A DNA stretch of 64,000 nucleotides from Ceratotherium simum simum (taxonomy: Eukaryota; Chordata; Mammalia; Perissodactyla; Rhinocerotidae), in NCBI RefSeq assembly GCF_000283155.1, contig NW_004454179.1, positions 8,495,173 through 8,559,172 of the forward strand. Reading direction: 5' to 3'. Position numbers and translations under genes: made by a program. Positions 58,425-64,000 of this stretch are shown here, piece by piece. A model generated the notes under the pieces. It ran no database searches. It worked only from the letters and a program-made list of their open reading frames with translations, and was not told where the DNA came from. How positions within the stretch are numbered: position 1 is the first letter of the stretch; the number at the start of each line of letters is the position of its first letter.

Positions 58425-58575
58425 GTTTTTAAACAGAAGAATGATATAATCAGATGTGTGTTTTAGAAATATAACTGGTGGCAGTGATGAGAAGGTACTG
58501 GCAAATAAGATAGACAAGAGGCAGGGAGACCAGCTAGTTAGCTGATTATCAACAGTCTGGGTGAGACTAAATAGG
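58425..58575 (+). repeat. Old L1 3'-UTR-type fragment
   Basis: aatgatataatcagatgtgt, gaggcagggagaccagctag and caacagtctgggtgagacta match the middle of 56648-57415. Confidence 0.65.
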
Positions 58576-58579
58576 CCAG

Positions 58580-58910
58580 GTATACGATGATTTTTATTAT
58601 AATCATTTTTGTTAAATAGGATTTAAATAATTTAATGCTAATAACAACTATATTTCCTTTAAAAATATTAGCATGTAGGGGTTTTCAATAAATATTTGTA
58701 AAATTAATGTAGAAAAGACATTAATTAATTCTACATTACCTAATCTGCTTTGTTTGCTGATAGGTCAATCAATATGCAATAACAATGATACTAAGTTGCT
58801 GCAACTGATTAGTTTACTGTGGAGAATAATATTGTCTATGATGTATGCAAAACAGTTTCTGCTTTCCTGCAGTGATGGCTGGTTTACATAATTTTATTTA
58901 CTAGACGACA
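58580..58910. promoter_or_regulatory. AT-rich repeat-free block with an inverted repeat
   Basis: Contains many TAAT cores. A perfect 10-bp inverted repeat, taatgtagaa at 58705-58714 and ttctacatta at 58729-58738, flanks attaattaat. A candidate conserved regulatory block by appearance only. Confidence 0.25.
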
Positions 58911-59254
58911 TCAAAGTCATGAAATTACAAAAGGCAAGAATGCAAGGGGCTATTTGTGAAAAGGTCAAGGATGTGAAGGAATTTCTTCACAAGGAAACAG
59001 ATTTTTCAACAGGACTAGAGAACAAATGAGAAACGGAAGTCCAGGCCTAGAAGGAGTAAGAACCAGGGAAAAAAAGCAATGAGAATGTGGGATAAGATAG
59101 GAGAGGAGACAAAGGAAATGAAAGAGGTCAGGATTGAGAGATATTTAGAAAGGACTCAGACAGAACTAAATATTTGTCTTATGTAAAAAAGGATCTTCGT
59201 GTAACTGAGGAACAGATGCGGGTGATGCCACAAACAAACAAACAAAAATTAGAC
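58911..59254. other. Intron, purine-rich, no element recognised
   Basis: Unassigned. Confidence 0.4.
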
Positions 59255-59415
59255 AGACTGGCTTTAAATCCAGAGCAAATCAGTGAAGCCCTCTGAGCCT
59301 TGCCTTCCTTACCAATAAAAAGGATATAGTAACACCAACCTTCCATGATTGTCGTGAGGATTAAATGAGATGATAGACGTAAAGTACAAGGCACATAATA
59401 AGGGTGTGACACATA
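59255..59415 (+). repeat. MIR SINE 3' two thirds
   Basis: ctctgagccttgccttcctt, tgattgtcgtgaggattaaa and agtacaaggcacataataag. Confidence 0.8.
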
Positions 59416-59689
59416 TAGCTATTCACTCCATCAGGGAGAAGGCAAAGGGCTAGTTCTGTAGTAAAAAGGACTTGGGAAAGGGTAACCTGAGCTAATAGTC
59501 AGAAAGGGGAATTTTAGCATTTGACATTTTGGAAGCAGAGCAGAATCACAATGAATCATACTATTCATTTCTTATTCCTTCATGCCTCTTATGCCCCAGG
59601 TTAGACAGATATTTGATGATCTTCCCAACAAAGTCACGCATTTTCATGAAAAATTTAAAACAGAGCAAAAAAAGCTTAAAAGAGGTTAT
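59416..59689. other. Intron, no element recognised
   Basis: Unassigned. Confidence 0.4.
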
Positions 59690-60385
59690 AAGGAATCAGG
59701 TCTAGCTACACAATTTGTGGGGTCCAGTGCAAAATGAAAATGCAAGACCCCTTGTTAAAAAATCATTAAGAATTTCAAGACAATGACAGCAGAGCATTAA
59801 ACTGTGGGAGATCAAGATTTGGCCACCCTGAAATATATCTCTTTACCTTGATTGTTTTCTCTGAGGGACATTTGACCTCCCCCACTAACTGCCTAAAGAA
59901 TTTGACATGGTGGCTCCTTCCTGGAACAGATCTTCTATCATGATGGCTGTAATGATAATGTAAAATAGATGTTACAATGGGAGGGGCACCAAGCCCCTTT
60001 TATCAAAAAAACTCTATCTCTCCCTGACCACATTATCTATAGACGACCCTGAAAAGAACTGTCTTCTTGCCCTCTGAGGTCCCAGACCACTACCCACCCC
60101 CAACACCTTCCTCGCCTTTAGCTACAATACTTAAGCAGGCAGCTTAGACAGAGGGACGAGTTGCTCATTTCTGAGTTTCTCCCATGTATACATGTTATTA
60201 AACTTGGTAATATTTTCTCCTGCTAACCTGTCTTGTTGATTATTTGGCCAGCCATAAGAACCTTAAGGGAAAGGGCAGAGGGGGATTCTCACTCTCTCCC
60301 CACAAAACCAAGTACAAGGAAGGCCTTTCTGGGCAAGGAGCCCTGTGTCACACAGCCATTAAGCCAGCCTTGCAAGGAATAAATC
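59690..60385 (+). repeat. Old interspersed repeat split by a solo LTR
   Basis: Left part 59690-59802 (cacaatttgtggggtccagt, tgacagcagagcattaaac), right part from 60305 (aaaccaagtacaagg, then gcaaggagccctgtgtcaca) form a continuous repeat of a kind common in mammals, with a GGGGCCC-type motif, that I cannot name. The LTR removal restores continuity. Confidence 0.6.
59803..60304 (+). mobile_element. Solo LTR of an endogenous retrovirus (class I-like)
   Basis: 502 bp from tgtgggagatcaag to actctctccccaca, TGT...ACA, with a 4-bp target duplication AAAC at 59799-59802 and 60305-60308. An ATTAAA polyadenylation signal lies at 60197-60202, and the cttgttgattatttggcc block follows. Four-base duplication is usual for class I elements. 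No retroviral genes adjoin. Confidence 0.86.
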
Positions 60386-61349
60386 ACATTGGCATTCAAG
60401 CGGTAATGTTCATGTCTCAAGGCTCTAAAAGTACAAGCATGGGGCCCTTAGCAATGTGTGTTCTAGGAGCATGTCAATTAACTGTGAAGGTTCTGGGGTC
60501 TTTAGACACATGGCATAGAGGAGCTAGTCACAGTGCCAGCTGGCCCTGAAATGCTAGTTGATGGCCAGTTGACATTAGAAAGGTTGGCACGAACTGCTTT
60601 TGAGACCTACATGAAATATAATCATACTTGCCTCCTTGGTTTTTCACATTTTAGTTAATTAAATTACCACTTGAAGACTGCAAGGAAACCACTGATTTAA
60701 TTTTTTAAAAACCCTTCTAAGACATGTAAAACTTTTATTCTGGACCACCTGAGGTGGGTGCATTTCCAACTAATTTGAGGGAGATGGCAATGTCTCCTCA
60801 AATCCGACATCTCCTAATGTGCATACTAAAGGCAGGCCCAGCCTTGGGAAAATTGGTCACATTATAAGGGATAAGTTTGTTTTCAGCACTTCCGGTTTTC
60901 ATCTCCCTTTAACTGCCCTCCTAGTGAATGTTAACAAGAAAGAAAAGCCCTCTTAGAAAAAACATCATAAATTGTCATATTTTTCAATGGTTTAAACCTA
61001 CTAGAGACAAAATGTATAGATAGCAAGTACTCTTGAATATTATTTCCCTATTGTCTTCATTTTCCTACCTTTTTCCTGTTCCTGTTCCTCTGCTGTTTTA
61101 TTTTCGTCTGCTTCACCTCCTTCTTTATTTATATCCAATGTAAATATAATACCAGATTACAAAGTGGCTCATTCTGTTACCACCCAATTGATTAGACAGT
61201 GAACCAATCTTGTTTTCAATCTATTTACAGATGCTTAATTCACCTCTATGGGTAGAATATTAAAAAGCAGCACCAGCACCATTATTACAGTGACATTTGA
61301 CAATTACTGTCTTGTTTCTATTGGGAATAGAATTGTAACTAGAACTAAA
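60386..61349. other. Intron, no element recognised
   Basis: About 960 bp unassigned. Confidence 0.4.
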
Positions 61350-61475
61350 ACGGAACCTAGAGATGACTCAGTTTACACACCTAATTTTACAGATTAGACA
61401 CAACTTCAGAGAGACAGACTTGCCCAGGCCGAGCTCAGGCACAGGTGGAGAGCAGGACTGGCAGTTCAAACCAAT
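61350..61475 (-). repeat. MIR fragment
   Basis: Inverted: cctaattttacagattagac, acttgcccaggccgagctca and gcaggactggcagttcaaac. Confidence 0.72.
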
Positions 61476-61494
61476 AAACCATACCATGGAACTG

Positions 61495-61556
61495 AACAGA
61501 AGGAGCACAGGGCCTGTCACGTAGTGAGTACTCAATAAGTATGAATCCAACTGAGT
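61495..61556 (+). repeat. L2 3' terminus
   Basis: agcacagggcctgtcacgta and gtgagtactcaataagtatg. Confidence 0.6.
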
Positions 61557-62199
61557 AAAGAAATGAAGGAAGACATGAAATTCTAGAAACCTACGTTCGA
61601 GTAAAAGCTTCGCTACTAACTAAATATATTAATTATTATATTATAATAAAGATAACAAATTGATTAAATTATTTAACCTTTTTCAATCTCTTTTTCATTA
61701 TCTACAAAACAGAATAATAATATTGTTTTGACCAAAAGCATAGTTCCAGGAACAATATTCTTAACACGTGCTATAATGTAATTTTTATTAATTAAAAACA
61801 ATGTAACTTTGGCGACACTGTTGGAAAGTTAAAAAGTGTTTTATTTAAGGTTATTCTTTTTCAGAGGGCCTAAAAAACATCTTGTTATCTAACACCTTGG
61901 CCTTGAAACTTTTATATTTTATGCTCAGGGGCAAGTTGTGATATAGAATAGACCTGAATTGTCTCCCCACCGCACTGTTAAGGGTGTTCTTCAGGAACAA
62001 AGATGTATTTTATGGTGTGATAGGGAAGGTATCTGAAAAGTAACCTTGTAGTTATCGTTGTTCTACTTTTCTGCCAGTTGGAACAGATTCAGCTTTAACA
62101 TTTATTGACTGTCTCCCATTTACAATGATCTATGTTTGATATTAGGTTGAACCACATGAAATTGCCTGTCTTGTGGGTCAAAAACTGTTGAGTACTGGC
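61557..62199. other. Intron, AT-rich, no element recognised
   Basis: Unassigned. Confidence 0.4.
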
Positions 62200-62412
62200 A
62201 ATTTCATATGCTTCACCCTAACATATGTTATCTCCCTTTTCTCTTACAACTATTCTATGAGGTATATGATATTACTCTTATTTTACAGATGAAGAAATCA
62301 GGCTCAAAAATTAAATTGACCTGCCTAGAGCCCTACAACTTGTCAATAGCAGATTATAGCGAGAAACCTAAGATCTCTGGATTCCAAGTAGAATGGTATT
62401 TCTTCCATACTA
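62200..62412 (-). repeat. MIR SINE
   Basis: Inverted: tattttacagatgaagaaat core, agccctacaacttgtcaata and the head at right. Confidence 0.8.
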
Positions 62413-63494
62413 CAAAATAATACATAAATTAAAAAAACAGTGATTCAGTAATGTAATAAAAGTGGGCAGATGTTGGGAAGACTCAGTGGGCTAAGAAGCC
62501 CTAAGACTCTCCAAAGAAGTTGAGAAGTAGAGCAGTGAAATAAAATAATTACCTACAAAAATATACCAGTTCCCTTCCTCTTGGAGACACTGGAATTATA
62601 GTTTCAACAGTATATGTCGTAAGGCAGAGAGCAAAGGAGGCAAGTAACAGCTACCATGTGACTTCAGGGTACCCACAAGGCAGCAACTAATTTAATCTGA
62701 GTAAACAGAGGTAGAGATACTGGAGAGGAGACAAAGGAAAGAGACTGGGGTAGAGTCAAGAGGATTTTCCTGTCTATCTGCTAAAGTCACACCAGTGTAG
62801 CTCTTGGAACACTGAAGTTTAACATGAACACAGAAGCAAGTGAGTAGAAAGCAATTGTTGATTGAATAGATTCTGCAAAATGATGTTGTGCCAGAATAAT
62901 CAACAGCGTTTTGCAATCTGTCCACTAAATGTCTGATATATGGGTTGTACATTATTTTCTGTTAATTAAAATTCTTAGTAGTATGATTGTAGTAAAAATG
63001 CTTGTCTTTACAGATGTTCCCAGAAGTACTGGGAAAGAGAATATGCCATCCAGCAATATTCCATGAATCTATGAAAGGGGAATTCATAAAAACTATATGG
63101 ATCATGATATTAGACAAATATTTCACTATCTTTTTTTCTCTCACATTCAAACTCTGGCCAATATCAGTCCAGGCAAAATAAAATAAGATAAAATAAAATA
63201 AAATGTCTCCAGACAGTCATATGTGTCCTTTCTGTATATCTTCTCCAGTTGTCTCTACAGTGATTTAATGAGTACTGATCATACACCACACAGAACATCA
63301 ACTGAAGTTATGGAAGGGAGACTAAGAAAGACTCTTCTTTCTGCTGGTACCCACAACCCCTTTCTGTCTCTTGTTACACAAGAATAAATTAATTTCCATT
63401 AAGATTGTTGGGCCTTTATGTGTTCTACTTCGAAGGCATTTAAAAACAGGGCTTGGAGGCACGGGAGTTAGTAGTGTGGTGTGAGGGCAAGAGG
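62413..63494. other. Intron, 1.1 kb, mostly unassigned
   Basis: Contains an (AAAAT)n-like simple repeat at 63174-63203. No exon recognised. Confidence 0.4.
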
Positions 63495-63690
63495 AAGTGA
63501 TGTTCAAACCTAGTTCTTAACATAGGGTCTTTGGATTCCTTATGAGGTCCATGAATGGGCCCCAGGGAATTCATAAAAACCTTGAAATACTATGTAAAAT
63601 TATGTGTGTGTGTATTTCTGCACATACACATATGCTTTTTTCTAAGAAAATCAATAGTTTTCATCAGAATTGAAAAAGGATTTACCTTAA
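63495..63690. repeat. Old DNA transposon remnant (MER-type)
   Basis: ttcttaacatagggtctttg, ggtccatgaatgggcccca and atagttttcatcagaattga are the blocks of a common MER-type element; exact family uncertain. Confidence 0.5.
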
Positions 63691-64000
63691 AAAGTGTCTT
63701 AAACCCAAAGAAGTAGCACTGGAGATCTGGCTTCTGTGGTAAGTGGACAAGGACCTGGGAAATCTCATTTGACCTGGAGGTCTCTCCTGGGACCTCAAGT
63801 CCTACAAGCCCATAGTCTGCCCACTCACTAGGCTGGGTCCACTGGTTTTCTTAAGCTCTGAAAGATTGCTGCTGTGGGCAATGTTATTGATTTGCCCTGT
63901 CTGGAACAGAAGCTTTATGCTCTCCTTACAGCAAAACTTGACTCTTCATGAATTAAAGCGTCCCCCATGCCATAGGGAAATCACCGTCTCTTCACACAAG
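63691..64000. other. Intron to right edge
   Basis: Nothing recognised; no HPSE2 upstream exon seen. Confidence 0.4.

Larger units (their letters stand above)
1..64000 (-). other. HPSE2: HPSE2 gene body (partial; intronic window)
   Basis: Three minus-strand exons join in phase into a contiguous stretch of heparanase 2, so the whole window is taken as an internal part of this gene. The introns are 15312-34136 (18,825 bp) and 10012-15204 (5,193 bp). Partial introns run from 34231 to the right edge and from 9896 to the left edge. I looked for the flanking exons (the preceding one ending in the VTWQ/H segment, the following one beginning DYWLSLL) and did not see them, which fits the very long introns known for this gene. 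The other bases are repeats or unique intron. Numbering the exons as 7-9 of 12 is from memory of the human gene and is an inference. Confidence 0.9.

Noticed and set aside
34231..64000. Preceding HPSE2 exon (ending in VTWQ/H)
   Set aside because: I looked for its reverse-complement wording and for AG/GT-bounded frames on the minus strand and found none, so it is probably beyond the right edge.
1..64000. CRISPR arrays, operons, prokaryotic defence or phage systems
   Set aside because: The base composition, interspersed repeats and spliced exons are mammalian; no spaced direct repeats or gene clusters of those types are present.

Overview
This is mammalian genomic DNA, almost all intron and interspersed repeat, with no bacterial, phage or CRISPR content. 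The only host-gene coding sequence I can support is three short exons on the minus strand. They are spliced in phase and together encode about 105 residues of heparanase 2 (HPSE2), so transcription runs right to left across the window. The exons lie at 34137-34230, 15205-15311 and 9897-10011. The introns between them are 18,825 bp and 5,193 bp, and the flanking introns run out of the window on both sides (at least 29.7 kb upstream and 9.9 kb downstream). No other gene is visible.

Lineage: the window carries tRNA-derived SINEs of the equine repetitive element (ERE) type, ending in the GGCCGGCC-like head and with the tail typical of ERE1, at 2320-2619, 16706-16892, 32697-32930 and 52579-52870. 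Two copies of another tRNA-headed SINE lie at 1462-1657 and 53053-53460. ERE SINEs point to an odd-toed ungulate (Perissodactyla). An equid is most likely, but rhinoceros or tapir cannot be excluded from the sequence alone.

Layout: 1-9.9 kb is the 5' part of the intron downstream of the last visible exon. It holds old MIR and L2 copies, one full ERE1, a repeat-poor block at 2.6-3.4 kb, and a compact cluster of X-box-like and CCAAT motifs at 5.4-5.6 kb. From 9.6 to 15.3 kb are two exons; a GT/CA microsatellite lies about 185 nt past a 5' splice site. From 15.3 to 34.1 kb is a large intron with MIR, L2, old L1 3' ends, an MLT1 LTR at 28.5-29.1 kb and a 3.8-kb 5'-truncated L1 at 29.9-33.7 kb that was itself hit by an ERE. 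From 34.2 to 64 kb is upstream intron. It contains a very old L1 (41.6-44.5 kb), hAT remnants (46.0-46.7 kb), another old L1 split by a solo LTR (47.3-50.5 kb), an opposite-strand old L1 (50.5-52.0 kb), a young ERE1 (52.6 kb), a young short L1 with a perfect 18-bp target duplication (53.6-54.2 kb), an MLT2-type LTR (55.8-56.1 kb) and a second solo LTR (59.8-60.3 kb) that splits an older repeat.

The most useful observations are the HPSE2 exons (including the altered residue order at the GH79 nucleophile position), the CA repeat close to a splice donor, the X-box/CCAAT cluster, and two solo LTRs whose ends and target duplications can be read directly. I found no convincing undescribed biological system. 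Family names for repeats are from pattern memory, not from a database search.
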